Position numbers and translations under genes: made by a program. DNA of 64,000 bases from the NCBI GenBank assembly GCA_964424555.1, contig CAYRIX010000003.1, positions 34,576 to 98,575 on the forward strand, written 5' to 3'. Of the stretch, positions 17,051 through 26,522 are shown piece by piece. This stretch comes from UMGS172 sp964424555 (GTDB taxonomy: Bacteria; Bacillota; Clostridia; Oscillospirales; Acutalibacteraceae). The notes beneath the pieces are model-generated. The model searched no databases. It saw only the letters and a program-made list of their open reading frames with translations, and was not told where the DNA came from. Position 1 is the first letter of the stretch; the number at the start of each line of letters is the position of its first letter.

Positions 17051-17884
17051 ATGAATGCTAAGACTTTTGGAAATAACTATAAGCTCGTTTGGGAGGATCA
17101 TTTTGACGGTCCGAAGATCGATGAGGGATATTGGGATATTCTTCATTATAATGTCCCCGGTCACGAGGAAAGACCTGCTTGGAGAAAAAGAGAAAACTGC
17201 CGTGTTGAGGACAGTATGCTCATAATCAAGGGTACTATCGAAGAAAACAAGGACTATGCCAGCGGCATGCTCCGTGGTAACGGTCATTTATCTTATAAAT
17301 ACGGCTATGCCGAGATTCGTGCCAAGATGCCTAAAGGCGGCCCCGGCATTTGGCCCGGCTTCTGGATGTGCCGTCCCAACTTTGCGGGCAAGTCGTCGGC
17401 AGGTCCCGAGATAGATGTTCTTGAGATGTTCGGTGATGACTCTTATCTTGCATTCAATCTGCATAGTTGGTGGCATAACGAGCGTGGAAACGGACACATA
17501 AACTACCTTGACGGTCAGGGCTATCCCAAGAAGGCATATCTGCCGAACGGTGCTAAGTTCTCGGAGGATTTCCATACCATCGGTTATGAATGGACCCCCG
17601 AATTGGTTTCGTTCTTTATAGACGGTGAACCCTGCTGTACCGTCCGCATCGACAATCCCGTTATGGAGGTCTTCCACGAGCCGATATATTTCATTCTCTC
17701 AATGGCTTTCGGACTTAAGCACGTCGGCAAGCCCGATGACAACCGTACCGAGCCTATCGAGTACATGATCGATTATATACGCTTGTATCAGAACGAAAAC
17801 GGCAAGCTTTATCATGTTGACGAGGAGACCAAGGAGCTTCTTGAGATCACTGATCCTTATGCTCTTTCCGAGTTCAAAAAGTAA
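17051..17884 (+). CDS. Glycoside hydrolase family 16 (beta-glucanase-like), intracellular
   Basis: The 277-residue protein has a full GH16 domain: YKLVWEDHFDG, YKYGYAEIRAKMP, GIWPGFWM, the catalytic PEIDVLEMFG (Glu120 nucleophile, Asp122, Glu125 acid/base) and a C-terminal IDYIRLYQN strand. The family cleaves beta-1,3/1,4-glucans and related galactans; the exact polymer is not readable. No signal peptide is seen, so it probably acts on imported oligosaccharides. ATG 17051 follows GGGAGGG. It is paired with the degenerate paralogue upstream under one promoter. Confidence 0.9.
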   Translation: MNAKTFGNNYKLVWEDHFDGPKIDEGYWDILHYNVPGHEERPAWRKRENCRVEDSMLIIKGTIEENKDYASGMLRGNGHLSYKYGYAEIRAKMPKGGPGIWPGFWMCRPNFAGKSSAGPEIDVLEMFGDDSYLAFNLHSWWHNERGNGHINYLDGQGYPKKAYLPNGAKFSEDFHTIGYEWTPELVSFFIDGEPCCTVRIDNPVMEVFHEPIYFILSMAFGLKHVGKPDDNRTEPIEYMIDYIRLYQNENGKLYHVDEETKELLEITDPYALSEFKK

Positions 17885-17918
17885 TTTTATTAAATTTTAA
17901 AGAAAGGCGGAGTGGTTT

Positions 17919-19187
17919 ATGAGTTCACCGCTTGCAGACAGAATAAGACCCCACACTTTAGATGACGTTGTGGGTCAAAAGCACCTGTTAGGTGAAGGTA
18001 AACCGCTTCGCCGTATTATAGAATCGGGCACTATACCCAACCTTATTTTCTATGGCCCGTCGGGTGTCGGTAAGACCACCGTGGCGAGCATTATTGCCAA
18101 GCAGAGCAATAAGCGTCTTTATAAACTGAATGCGACGACAGCTTCGACGGCCGATATCCGTGAGATGCTCAGCTCAGCCGAAATGCTGGGTGGAGAAAAC
18201 GGTATACTTTTGTATCTTGATGAGATACAGTACTTCAACAAAAAACAACAGCAGACCTTACTCGAGAGTATCGAAAACGGTAATATCACATTGATAGCAT
18301 CGACCACCGAAAACCCCTATTTTTACGTTTACAACGCTATTTTAAGCCGTTCGACCGTGTTTGAATTTAAACAGCTTAACTGGTCGGATGTTAAGCCTGC
18401 GGTGCTACGTGCAGCCGATATAATGGCAAAAGAGCAGGATGTTGAAATTGAATTTGAAAGCGAAAGCGTGGTTGACATAATCTGTAAAGGCTGTGGCGGT
18501 GACGTCAGAAAAGCATTAAATTCGGTAGAGCTTTGTGTTTTGTCAAGCGAACGTATTGACGGCAAGCTGACCGTTTTGGAGGAGACCGCAAGGGAGCTTA
18601 CCCAAAAAAGTGCCATGAGGTATGACCGTGAGGGTGATGACCATTACGATATCGTTTCGGCCTATCAGAAGTCAATGCGAGGCTCTGACCCAAATGCCGC
18701 AATACATTATCTGGCACGGCTTTTGGAGTCGGGCGATCTGCCTTCGGCGTGCAGAAGATTGCTTGTCTGCGCCAACGAGGATGTGGGACTGGCCAATCCT
18801 CAGATAATACCGATAGTCAAGGCGGCGGTAGATACTGCTTTAGCGGTTGGTCTGCCTGAGGCAAGACTGCCGTTGGCAAATGCGGTTATTTTGGTGGCCA
18901 TAAGTCCTAAATCGGTTTCGGCGCACGATGCCATAAATGCGGCAATGGACGATGTCCAAAAGGGCAATACGGGACCCGTGCCCAGGCATCTGCAAAACAA
19001 GCATTTTGACGGTGAGGATGCCGAAACCAAGGGTCAGCATTACCTTTATCCTCACAGCTTTCCCAACCATTATGTTGAGCAACAATATCTGCCGGATGCG
19101 ATTAAAAATAATATTTATTACGAATTCGGTGATAATAAAACGGAACTTGCATATAAAGAATATTGGAAGAGAATAAAAGAAAAATAG
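17919..19187 (+). CDS. rarA: Replication-associated recombination protein A (AAA+ ATPase)
   Basis: RarA (MgsA) is a clamp-loader-like ATPase acting at stalled forks. The 422-residue product has LADRIRPHTLDDVVGQKHLLG, Walker A GPSGVGKTT, Walker B LYLDEIQ, sensor segment STTENPYF and the C-terminal tetramerisation region with YPHSFPNHYVEQQYLP. Order and length are standard. It begins 34 bases after the GH16 gene with a good AAAGGCGG site. Confidence 0.93.
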   Translation: MSSPLADRIRPHTLDDVVGQKHLLGEGKPLRRIIESGTIPNLIFYGPSGVGKTTVASIIAKQSNKRLYKLNATTASTADIREMLSSAEMLGGENGILLYLDEIQYFNKKQQQTLLESIENGNITLIASTTENPYFYVYNAILSRSTVFEFKQLNWSDVKPAVLRAADIMAKEQDVEIEFESESVVDIICKGCGGDVRKALNSVELCVLSSERIDGKLTVLEETARELTQKSAMRYDREGDDHYDIVSAYQKSMRGSDPNAAIHYLARLLESGDLPSACRRLLVCANEDVGLANPQIIPIVKAAVDTALAVGLPEARLPLANAVILVAISPKSVSAHDAINAAMDDVQKGNTGPVPRHLQNKHFDGEDAETKGQHYLYPHSFPNHYVEQQYLPDAIKNNIYYEFGDNKTELAYKEYWKRIKEK

Positions 19188-19200
19188 TTCCGGTGACCGT

Positions 19201-19629
19201 ATGATATTTGAGTTTGACAAAAAAGTTCTGTTATATTGGAGATTCACGGCGGCAGTTTTATTTGCCGCCGTTTTTTCGGCTTTGTGGCTGGTGCCGTTTG
19301 GCTTTTTTATCTTGAAAGCTATTTTTAGTACTGTTTTGACGGCTGTCTTTATACTGTACAGCTTCGGATATCTGCCAAGACGGTGTAAATTAGAAAGCTT
19401 TGGTGTCGAAAACGGCAGGATAGTGTGCAAAAAAGGTGTAGTGCTGCAAAGAGAATATTTGTATCCAACTGCACGTCTTGTGTATATCCAGACGGTACGT
19501 CTGCCGTTGGCCTCCTGCTTTGGGCTTACAGCGTTGGTGCTCAAAGGGGTGGGTCACAGTCTCATACTGGGCCCTGTCACATATGAGCAGGCTTTACTTT
19601 TCAAAAAGGCGGTGGACGACAGTGAGTAA
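19201..19629 (+). CDS. YdbS-like PH-domain membrane protein
   Basis: The 142-residue protein has two N-terminal hydrophobic spans (residues 12-55) and then one bacterial PH-like (bPH2/DUF304) domain containing CKLESFGVENGRIVCKKGVV and IQTVRLPLASCFGL. This is the YdbS half of the paired YdbS/YdbT membrane proteins found in Firmicutes. Its last 8 bases overlap the start of the larger partner. Confidence 0.8.
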   Translation: MIFEFDKKVLLYWRFTAAVLFAAVFSALWLVPFGFFILKAIFSTVLTAVFILYSFGYLPRRCKLESFGVENGRIVCKKGVVLQREYLYPTARLVYIQTVRLPLASCFGLTALVLKGVGHSLILGPVTYEQALLFKKAVDDSE

Positions 19630-21043
19630 TGATAAAATAGAAGTCCGACCTCATTTTGTTTATGTTTTTACGTTGCTGTATCCCTATCTGTCGCTGTTGA
19701 TAATACCTGTGATAAGGGGTATATATCGGTATTTGTCAGGCAAGGAAAATACGCTTTCGACCTTTTTTACGGCCGAGGTCATAATGCTCGGTGTTGCATT
19801 TTTTGCGGCGGTATTAAAGCTTAAATGCACAAGTTTGGAACTTAATGGTGATATTAAGGTTAAAAAAGGGTTGGTTTTAAAGAGGCGTTATACCATTCCT
19901 CAAAACATTCCAAAGGTGATAATGCTTGAGTCCGATCCGTTTTCACGGCTTTTTGGCATATACCGTTTAAAGATATACACCGAGGCAGGTACACGCCGTC
20001 GGCCTGACGAAAGCATCCCCATCCGTAAAAGCACTGCCGTGCTTATACTCGGACAACAAAGGGTTGAGGGTCAGACGGTTAAAAGCAATACGGTGGGCAA
20101 TGTCGTAATGTCAGCGGCATTATCCTCCTCGATGACGGGGATACTGTTAGCGGCACCTATAGTTAAAGCGGTGGCAGGTCTTCTTGGAGAGGGAATGGCA
20201 ACTCTTTTACCCAAGCTACGGTCTGACGGTATACAGCCCGAAAGCCTTATGGAGCTGTCAAGGCTGCTTCCGTTAATGCTTTTTATCGGGTATGCCATAT
20301 CGTTTGCGGTCATACTTTTAAGAAATTCAGGGTTTTCCTCCGTACACGATAACGGCAGGATAATGCTGGACTCGGGACGCTTGCCGCACCGAACTGCATT
20401 TTTTAATGCCTCATCGGTCAATGCAGTCAAAACTATCACCGCACCGTTGATGAGGTTGGCAGGCAAATGTGCCGTAAAGTTCAGTGCATGCGGATTTGGT
20501 AGGGCAAAGGGGGAGATTGGACTGCTTGTCCCATGTGTCAAGCCTGAGCTGGCCGAAGGTCTTGTGGGCTGGCTGCTGCCGCAATTCAAAACTTTAAAAA
20601 TAGGCATATCACCCAACCGAAAGTCTATTGTGAGATGCTGTTTTCTGCCATCGGCAGTGTTTGTTGCATCGGTGGTTTGCGCTGTTATCGTTGAGCGTTA
20701 TTTTGCTCAGCTTAGTTCGGTGATATGGACGGCCGCTATGCTGATTATGGTGGTCACGGTGCTTTGGCTTATAGCAAGGGTGCTGGTGCTTGTTAAGGGA
20801 GGGGTCTCGATAGACCGTGATCTTTGCCAAATTGTCGGGAGCTATGGCTTTGGAACGGTTGAGCTGAAATGTAAGCTCAGCAGTATTGAGTATTTTGTGA
20901 TACAGACAACACCCTTTGACCGTCTGCACGGGCAGTGTACGGTCAAGGTTAGGACATCCTTTAAAAATCATGATGCGGTAAAGGTAAGATATATTGAGAG
21001 TAGTGAAATAAAACAGGTATTTAGCTTACTTGGTGTCGGATGA
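19622..21043 (+). CDS. YdbT-like membrane protein with multiple bPH2 domains
   Basis: Starting at GTG 19622, the 473-residue protein repeats a unit of paired hydrophobic spans plus a PH-like domain about three times. Domain markers include LKLKCTSLELNGDIKVKKG, SVHDNGRIMLDSGR and VKGGVSIDRDLCQIVGSYG, with recurrent Asp-Pro/Thr-Pro-Phe-x-Arg-Leu-x-Gly motifs (SDPFSRLFG, TTPFDRLHG). The overlap with the YdbS-like gene implies coupled translation and a complex. In B. subtilis YdbST has been linked to resistance to certain peptides; the role here is unknown. Confidence 0.78.
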   Translation: MSNDKIEVRPHFVYVFTLLYPYLSLLIIPVIRGIYRYLSGKENTLSTFFTAEVIMLGVAFFAAVLKLKCTSLELNGDIKVKKGLVLKRRYTIPQNIPKVIMLESDPFSRLFGIYRLKIYTEAGTRRRPDESIPIRKSTAVLILGQQRVEGQTVKSNTVGNVVMSAALSSSMTGILLAAPIVKAVAGLLGEGMATLLPKLRSDGIQPESLMELSRLLPLMLFIGYAISFAVILLRNSGFSSVHDNGRIMLDSGRLPHRTAFFNASSVNAVKTITAPLMRLAGKCAVKFSACGFGRAKGEIGLLVPCVKPELAEGLVGWLLPQFKTLKIGISPNRKSIVRCCFLPSAVFVASVVCAVIVERYFAQLSSVIWTAAMLIMVVTVLWLIARVLVLVKGGVSIDRDLCQIVGSYGFGTVELKCKLSSIEYFVIQTTPFDRLHGQCTVKVRTSFKNHDAVKVRYIESSEIKQVFSLLGVG

Positions 21044-21103
21044 CCTACTTGATTACGCTTTTAAAATACAATATCTAAACTATTGGCTTTTAAATGTTTT
21101 AGC

Positions 21104-22063
21104 TTAACCTTTTATTTCACAATCTGTATAATACCAAAGGAGTATTTCTTTATAGGAACTACCCTGCAAAGCCATAAACTGTGCGCCGTATTGGCTCATT
21201 CCGACCCCGTGGCCGTAACCTCGGACGGTGAACTTGAAGTTGCTGTCGGAATACTCAACATCAAAGTTGGCACTTCGTAGTCCTAAGGCGCTTCTGAGCT
21301 CGGAGCCCTTGACTGCTTTGCCGCATATCGTTATGTTCAGCACCGTACCCGAATCGGAGCGCTTTATTTCACCCAGCCACTCTGACGGCTCCTTGTCGGT
21401 CGTTATTTCAAGTGACTTAAAGGCCTTTTCCATATCCTCGGCCGATACCTTGACCTCGCTTAAATAATTGGGGTTCAAAACATCACCGACGCTTTCGACG
21501 GGCTGTAGATAGGGGTATTCACCGCCCCACATGTTGGTTGCCGATTCGGTCCTGCCGCCTGATATGCTGTGGCACACTGCTAATATGGGTTTCCCTTGAT
21601 ATGTAACGGTTTGTCCCAACACCTCATCTACCGCTGCCGTTATTTTTTCACTGTATTTATCATATGAAGCACCGAAGCGCTCTTTGGCTTCGGCCACGGT
21701 CAGAAAAGCTTGGTCGGATGAAGAGGTGTCGGTAATGTCGTATTCCTTGTCTTGGCGCTTTTCGGCTTTATATTTGGCATAGGTATAGGCAACGACGGCC
21801 TGAGCCTTCAGTGCCTCAGGCTCATACTCGGCGGCCATCTCGGCGGAAACTACACCGATAACATAATCCCGAGCGGTTATGGTCTTGACCTTATTCTCAT
21901 CGGTTATAAGTATTCTGAAGTTCTCGCTGTTATCGGTGGTGCTGTGTTGGGAGGATGAGCTGTCGGGAGTAGAGGGTAACTCAGTCTTGTCCATTGACAG
22001 TAGGGGAAACAGTACCATAGCAACAAATATCAGCACCGCTGACGACATATATATTCCTTTCAT
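21104..22063 (-). CDS. spoIID: SpoIID/LytB-type peptidoglycan lytic transglycosylase
   Basis: SpoIID is a sporulation transglycosylase that works in the engulfment machinery. ATG 22063 follows AAGGAAGG, giving 319 residues: an N-terminal membrane anchor (YMSSAVLIFVAMVLFPLL), a Ser-rich linker, then the SpoIID domain. The active-site region VSAEMAAEYEPEALKAQAV contains the conserved Glu. The end RGYGHGVGMSQYGAQFMA is also diagnostic. It indicates that the host is, or recently was, a spore-former. It is transcribed divergently from the next gene; a longer frame to 22153 has no ribosome binding site. Confidence 0.93.
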   Translation of the reverse strand: MKGIYMSSAVLIFVAMVLFPLLSMDKTELPSTPDSSSSQHSTTDNSENFRILITDENKVKTITARDYVIGVVSAEMAAEYEPEALKAQAVVAYTYAKYKAEKRQDKEYDITDTSSSDQAFLTVAEAKERFGASYDKYSEKITAAVDEVLGQTVTYQGKPILAVCHSISGGRTESATNMWGGEYPYLQPVESVGDVLNPNYLSEVKVSAEDMEKAFKSLEITTDKEPSEWLGEIKRSDSGTVLNITICGKAVKGSELRSALGLRSANFDVEYSDSNFKFTVRGYGHGVGMSQYGAQFMALQGSSYKEILLWYYTDCEIKG

Positions 22064-22102
22064 AATTATACCTTCCTTAATATTAAATTTCACCGTTTTT
22101 GA

Positions 22103-22131
22103 TTGACAAACGGAGCATAATGGAATAAAAT
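22103..22131 (+). promoter_or_regulatory. Promoter of the multi-span membrane protein gene
   Basis: A near-consensus TTGACA (22103-22108), 17 bases, TAAAAT (22126-22131), 69 bases before the TTG start at 22201. Confidence 0.65.
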
Positions 22132-22200
22132 CATTATGATACGGCTTGTTCAATTTATATGCCGTAAAAATTTTGTTGATTACTTTTTGGAGGACAACTC

Positions 22201-23073
22201 TTGAAGCTGAAATATACTACTAAACTTTTCATTGTTGTGAATGCAATAATTATTACATTCAGAACGCTGCAGGTACTTTTTCTTACCGAGAGCAACACAG
22301 CCTTTTTAAAGGACGGTGTTGCAAGAGGCATAATAAATGTATTGGGAACGGTATTGGTTGTACTGGCACTGGCGGCATTGTTCAGCAACTCCTCACAGGC
22401 TGTACGTCAGCCCGAAAAAATAAACTGCAAAGGGATACCGTCTGCAGTTACGGCTCTTTTGGTGTGTGGAATGCACATATTCATGGGTGTTTTTTCATTC
22501 AAAGGTCAACAGAACGGAGGATTTGTCCTTGCCGTGGCCTTGCTGTCGGCGGCATCGTGTGTAGTGATGGCGGTGGCGGCCGTCAGACGACAGCGCTTTT
22601 CGAAGTTTGCGGCATTGCCTTTTATAGCCTTTTGGTTGCAACAGTTTATTCTTGCGTATATGTATTACAGCGAACACCCTCTGCGTGTGCGTATCGTTTA
22701 TGAGATATTCGCACTGTGCTTTACGGTGTTGTTTTTCATCACCTTTGGCAAGGCCGTCAGCGGAGTAAAGCCCGAAAAGAATTTCCGCAGAATATATCCG
22801 CTTGGATTGACAGCATCGTCACTGTGTATGGCATCGGTCATTCCCGAACTTATTGCTACCGTAGTTGGCATGGGCGACAAAACAGCCGAGTCGGCGGTGC
22901 ACCCTTTGGCACTGGCAGCAGCCGCACTGTTTACAGGCTTTTTCACCATCAATACCTTTAAGAGATCCAACACAATACATCCCAAAGCATTGGTTCGAAG
23001 AGCAATCAGAGAGCGCAACAGATATTTGGCGGAAAAGATGCTTGAACAGGGCATTGATATTACCAAGCTTTGA
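22201..23073 (+). CDS. Multi-span membrane protein of unknown function
   Basis: The 290-residue product has about seven hydrophobic segments across residues 8-265 and a basic, cytosolic-looking C-terminus (PKALVRRAIRERNRYLAEKMLEQGI). I do not recognise a catalytic motif or transporter family. The TTG start has GGAGG eight bases upstream. It is a single-gene unit bounded by its own promoter and terminator, divergent from spoIID. Confidence 0.75.
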   Translation: MKLKYTTKLFIVVNAIIITFRTLQVLFLTESNTAFLKDGVARGIINVLGTVLVVLALAALFSNSSQAVRQPEKINCKGIPSAVTALLVCGMHIFMGVFSFKGQQNGGFVLAVALLSAASCVVMAVAAVRRQRFSKFAALPFIAFWLQQFILAYMYYSEHPLRVRIVYEIFALCFTVLFFITFGKAVSGVKPEKNFRRIYPLGLTASSLCMASVIPELIATVVGMGDKTAESAVHPLALAAAALFTGFFTINTFKRSNTIHPKALVRRAIRERNRYLAEKMLEQGIDITKL

Positions 23074-23115
23074 TTTTTTTGTTGATGGTTTATTGCAAAA
23101 AACAATCAGTCGTTG

Positions 23116-23146
23116 AAACGGATGGCAATGTCATCCGTTTTGTTAT
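23116..23146 (+). terminator. Terminator after the membrane protein gene
   Basis: AAACGGATG (23116-23124) pairs with CATCCGTTT (23132-23140); a short T-rich tail follows. Confidence 0.75.
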
Positions 23147-23202
23147 TTGAACTATTATAAGTATGTTGTCATCGATTATGGCATTGGAAAAGTTGATTTT
23201 AA

Positions 23203-23232
23203 TTGACTTCTCTGTATTGCAAGGTGTATAAT
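23203..23232 (+). promoter_or_regulatory. Promoter of mnmE-mnmG
   Basis: TTGACT (23203-23208), 18 bases, perfect TATAAT (23227-23232), 37 bases before the mnmE start. Confidence 0.65.
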
Positions 23233-23269
23233 ATATTGGTTAAAATTATGTAAAAAAGAGGTGCTAAGG

Positions 23270-24631
23270 ATGGGACGGACCATAGCCGCCGTTGCAACTG
23301 CGTTGGGTGAAGGCGGAATAGGTGTTGTGCGAATCTCGGGCGATACAGCCGTTGCAGTCGCAGATACGGTATTTAAAAGTGCCTCGGGTAAGCGATTGGC
23401 GGAATTGACAGGATATACCGCTTTGTTCGGGCATATCGTAGAGAACGGTCAAAAAATTGATGAGGCTGTGGCTTTGGTTTTCAGAGCACCCAGAAGCTAT
23501 ACGGGCGAGGATACGGTGGAGCTGTCGGTACATGGCGGAGCCTTTGTAGTCCGTCGGGTTTTGAGGGCGGTACTGAATGCAGGCGCTAAAATGGCCGACC
23601 GTGGCGAGTTTACAAGAAGGGCCTTTCAGAACGGTAAAATGAACCTGACCGAGGCCGAGGCGGTCATAGATATCATTTCGGCTGACGGCGAACAGGCGTT
23701 GAGAGCATCAATGGCCGCAAAGGGCGGTGCAGTTTCCGAAAAATGTGCCGAAATCAAGGAAGAACTCACATTTGCCGCCGCCACAGTTGCTGCTTTTTCA
23801 GATTTCCCTGATGAGGAGCCCGAATTCAGCGGTATCAATAGATTAGAGCAGCTACTGAGCAACGCCGAAAACGGTCTGGATAAGCTTTGCGAGGATTATG
23901 ATACAGGTCGCATGCTTCGTCACGGAATAAATACCGTTATTGTAGGGCCGCCCAATGCGGGAAAATCCACCTTGATGAACCTGCTTGTCGGTTGTGAACG
24001 TTCTATAGTTACCTCGGTTGCAGGAACAACGAGGGATGTTATAGAAGAAACTGTTACCTTAGACGGTATCGTACTGAGGCTGAGCGACACGGCAGGCCTC
24101 AGAGACACCGATGATGAGGTCGAGCAGATAGGTGTAAGACTGACAAGAGAAAAAATAAACACGGCTGATCTGATAATTGCGGTTATTGATTCATCTGACG
24201 CCCGAGATCAAGGCCTTGAAGCTCTGCTTGACAGCATCAAGGGAAGACCTGCCGTGGTCGTATTCAACAAGTCTGATATTGCGGATGCCGACACGTCGGT
24301 TGCCGATAAAAGGACCTTGAAATGGGTAGAAATGTCGGCTAAGGATGGTAAAGGCATTGAAGCCTTTACCGAGCTTATCAAATCGATTACAGGTACAGCC
24401 AACCTCTCGGGTGAATCGGCGGTTTATCTCAATGAGCGTCAGAGAGACTGTGCTGTACGTGCGCTCGGTCATGTCAGAGAGGCGTTGGAGGCCTTGCAGT
24501 GCGGGATGACTGTCGATGCAGTGGGTGTTTGTCTTGATGACGCACTGAACGATCTTATGGAGCTGACGGGTGAACGTGTTACCGTCGAGGTTGCAAATAA
24601 GGTCTTTGAACATTTTTGTGTTGGAAAATAA
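23270..24631 (+). CDS. mnmE: tRNA uridine-5-carboxymethylaminomethyl modification GTPase
   Basis: MnmE with MnmG modifies the wobble uridine (cmnm5U34) of certain tRNAs. The 453-residue protein has the N-terminal tetrahydrofolate-binding domain (MGRTIAAVATALGEGGIGVVRISG), a helical domain with an inserted Ras-like G domain (GPPNAGKSTLMN, DTAGLRDT, FNKSD), and the diagnostic C-terminal CVGK. ATG 23270 follows GAGGTG; the frame also opens at GTG 23261 inside that site. Only 10 bases separate it from mnmG. Confidence 0.96.
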   Translation: MGRTIAAVATALGEGGIGVVRISGDTAVAVADTVFKSASGKRLAELTGYTALFGHIVENGQKIDEAVALVFRAPRSYTGEDTVELSVHGGAFVVRRVLRAVLNAGAKMADRGEFTRRAFQNGKMNLTEAEAVIDIISADGEQALRASMAAKGGAVSEKCAEIKEELTFAAATVAAFSDFPDEEPEFSGINRLEQLLSNAENGLDKLCEDYDTGRMLRHGINTVIVGPPNAGKSTLMNLLVGCERSIVTSVAGTTRDVIEETVTLDGIVLRLSDTAGLRDTDDEVEQIGVRLTREKINTADLIIAVIDSSDARDQGLEALLDSIKGRPAVVVFNKSDIADADTSVADKRTLKWVEMSAKDGKGIEAFTELIKSITGTANLSGESAVYLNERQRDCAVRALGHVREALEALQCGMTVDAVGVCLDDALNDLMELTGERVTVEVANKVFEHFCVGK

Positions 24632-24641
24632 GGGGAAAAGT

Positions 24642-26522
24642 ATGAACTATTTTGCCGGAAATTATGATGTTCTGGTTATAGGTGCAGGTCATGCAGGTAT
24701 CGAGGCCGCTTTGGCGGCGGCACGGATGGGCTGCAAGACCGCAATTTTCACAATAAATATGGACGGGGTCGGCAACATGCCCTGCAATCCGTCAATAGGC
24801 GGTACTGCCAAAGGACATTTGGTGCGAGAGATCGACGCTTTAGGCGGCGAGATGGGTAAGGCGGCCGATAAGACTACTATCCAGAACCGTATGCTGAATA
24901 GAGGAAAAGGTCCTGCCGTGCACAGTCTTCGTGCGCAGATCGACCGCAGAGCCTATTCAGAGTATATGAAGCACACGCTTGAAAAGTGCGAGAATCTGCA
25001 TCTCCGCCAAGCCGAGATAGTTGATCTTTTCAAAGCGGAAGACGGCTGGCATTGTGTGACACAGCTCCATGCCGAGTATGTTTCAAAAACCGTTATTATA
25101 GCAACGGGTACATACTTGAAGGGCAAGATATACGTCGGTGAGGTCAATTATGAAAGCGGACCTGACGGAACATTCCCGTCTAATGCATTGGAAGCGGCTT
25201 TGCTTAAATTGGAGCTTCCGCTACGCAGATTTAAGACAGGTACTCCTGCCCGTGTTTTGCGGTCAAGCATAGATTTTTCCGAGCTTGAGGTACAAAAGGG
25301 TGATGAAACCGTCACACCGTTCAGCTTTAGCACCGACCCCGAGTCGATAAATAACGAGTCGGTTTGCTATATTTCATATACCAACGATGCTACAAAAGAG
25401 GTTATTTTACGAAATCTTCATCGTTCACCGCTTTACGGCGGTGTTATCGAGGGTGTGGGCCCGAGATATTGCCCGAGTCTTGAGGATAAGATCGTCCGCT
25501 TTGCCGACAAAAAACGTCATCAGTTGTTTATCGAGCCGTGCGGACTGAATACTGAGGAAATGTATCTGCAGGGAATGTCATCATCACTGCCCGAGGAGGT
25601 ACAGATAGAGTTTTACCGCACTATCCCCGGACTTCACAAGGTTCAGGTCATGCGTAACGCTTATGCCATAGAGTATTCCTGCATAGACCCCCTGGCTTTA
25701 AAACTTACGCTTGAGCTAAAACAGCACGACGGTCTTTATGGAGCAGGTCAGTTCAACGGTTCATCTGGCTATGAGGAGGCGGCCGCTCAAGGCCTTATTG
25801 CGGGTGTTAATGCCGCACTGAAGGTCAAGGGTAAAGAGCCGATAATTCTTTCAAGGTCGAGCTCATACATAGGAACGCTGATAGATGATCTATGCACCAA
25901 GGGTTGCTCCGACCCTTACCGCATGATGACCTCACGGTCGGAATACCGCCTGCTTTTAAGACAGGATAATGCCGACGAGCGCTTGAGCGACATCGGTCAT
26001 AATGTAGGCCTTTTAAGTGACGAGGAGTATAATGCTTACCTTGGCCGTGTGAGGCTTAAAAACGCTGAAATAGAGCGCCTTGAAAGCTCTTTCTTCGGCC
26101 CGAGTGATGAGTTGAATGCTTTGCTTGCTGAAAAGGGTACTGTGCCGCTCAAAACAGGTGTGAGAATGAGCGATCTCATTCGCCGCCCTCAGATGGACTA
26201 CGCGTCACTGGCACCGTTTGACAAGGAGCGGCCCTGCTTGCCGTTTGAGATAGCCGAAAGGGTCGAGACCGAGATAAAGTATTCAGGCTATATTGAGCGT
26301 CAGGCGGCTCAGGTCAGAGAGCTGGAGCGACTTGAAGGCCGTGCACTGTCGGAAAGCATTGACTATGATTCAATAAAGGGACTCAGGCTTGAAGCAATCG
26401 AAAAGCTGAAAAAGGTAAAGCCCTCCAATATCGGTCAGGCATCACGTATTTCGGGTGTCAGCCCTGCCGATATTACCGTCTTACTTATTTATCTTGAAAA
26501 ACAAAAAGAGGAAAAAGTATGA
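24642..26522 (+). CDS. mnmG: tRNA uridine-5-carboxymethylaminomethyl modification enzyme, FAD subunit
   Basis: This 626-residue product has the N-terminal dinucleotide motif VIGAGHAGIEAALAAARMG and the family segments MPCNPSIGGTAKGHLVREID and QMDYASLAPF, plus the helical C-terminus that contacts MnmE. It starts at ATG 24642 after AGGGGAAAAG. In many Firmicutes rsmG follows; here a short-chain dehydrogenase gene overlaps the stop by 4 bases. Confidence 0.96.
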   Translation: MNYFAGNYDVLVIGAGHAGIEAALAAARMGCKTAIFTINMDGVGNMPCNPSIGGTAKGHLVREIDALGGEMGKAADKTTIQNRMLNRGKGPAVHSLRAQIDRRAYSEYMKHTLEKCENLHLRQAEIVDLFKAEDGWHCVTQLHAEYVSKTVIIATGTYLKGKIYVGEVNYESGPDGTFPSNALEAALLKLELPLRRFKTGTPARVLRSSIDFSELEVQKGDETVTPFSFSTDPESINNESVCYISYTNDATKEVILRNLHRSPLYGGVIEGVGPRYCPSLEDKIVRFADKKRHQLFIEPCGLNTEEMYLQGMSSSLPEEVQIEFYRTIPGLHKVQVMRNAYAIEYSCIDPLALKLTLELKQHDGLYGAGQFNGSSGYEEAAAQGLIAGVNAALKVKGKEPIILSRSSSYIGTLIDDLCTKGCSDPYRMMTSRSEYRLLLRQDNADERLSDIGHNVGLLSDEEYNAYLGRVRLKNAEIERLESSFFGPSDELNALLAEKGTVPLKTGVRMSDLIRRPQMDYASLAPFDKERPCLPFEIAERVETEIKYSGYIERQAAQVRELERLEGRALSESIDYDSIKGLRLEAIEKLKKVKPSNIGQASRISGVSPADITVLLIYLEKQKEEKV

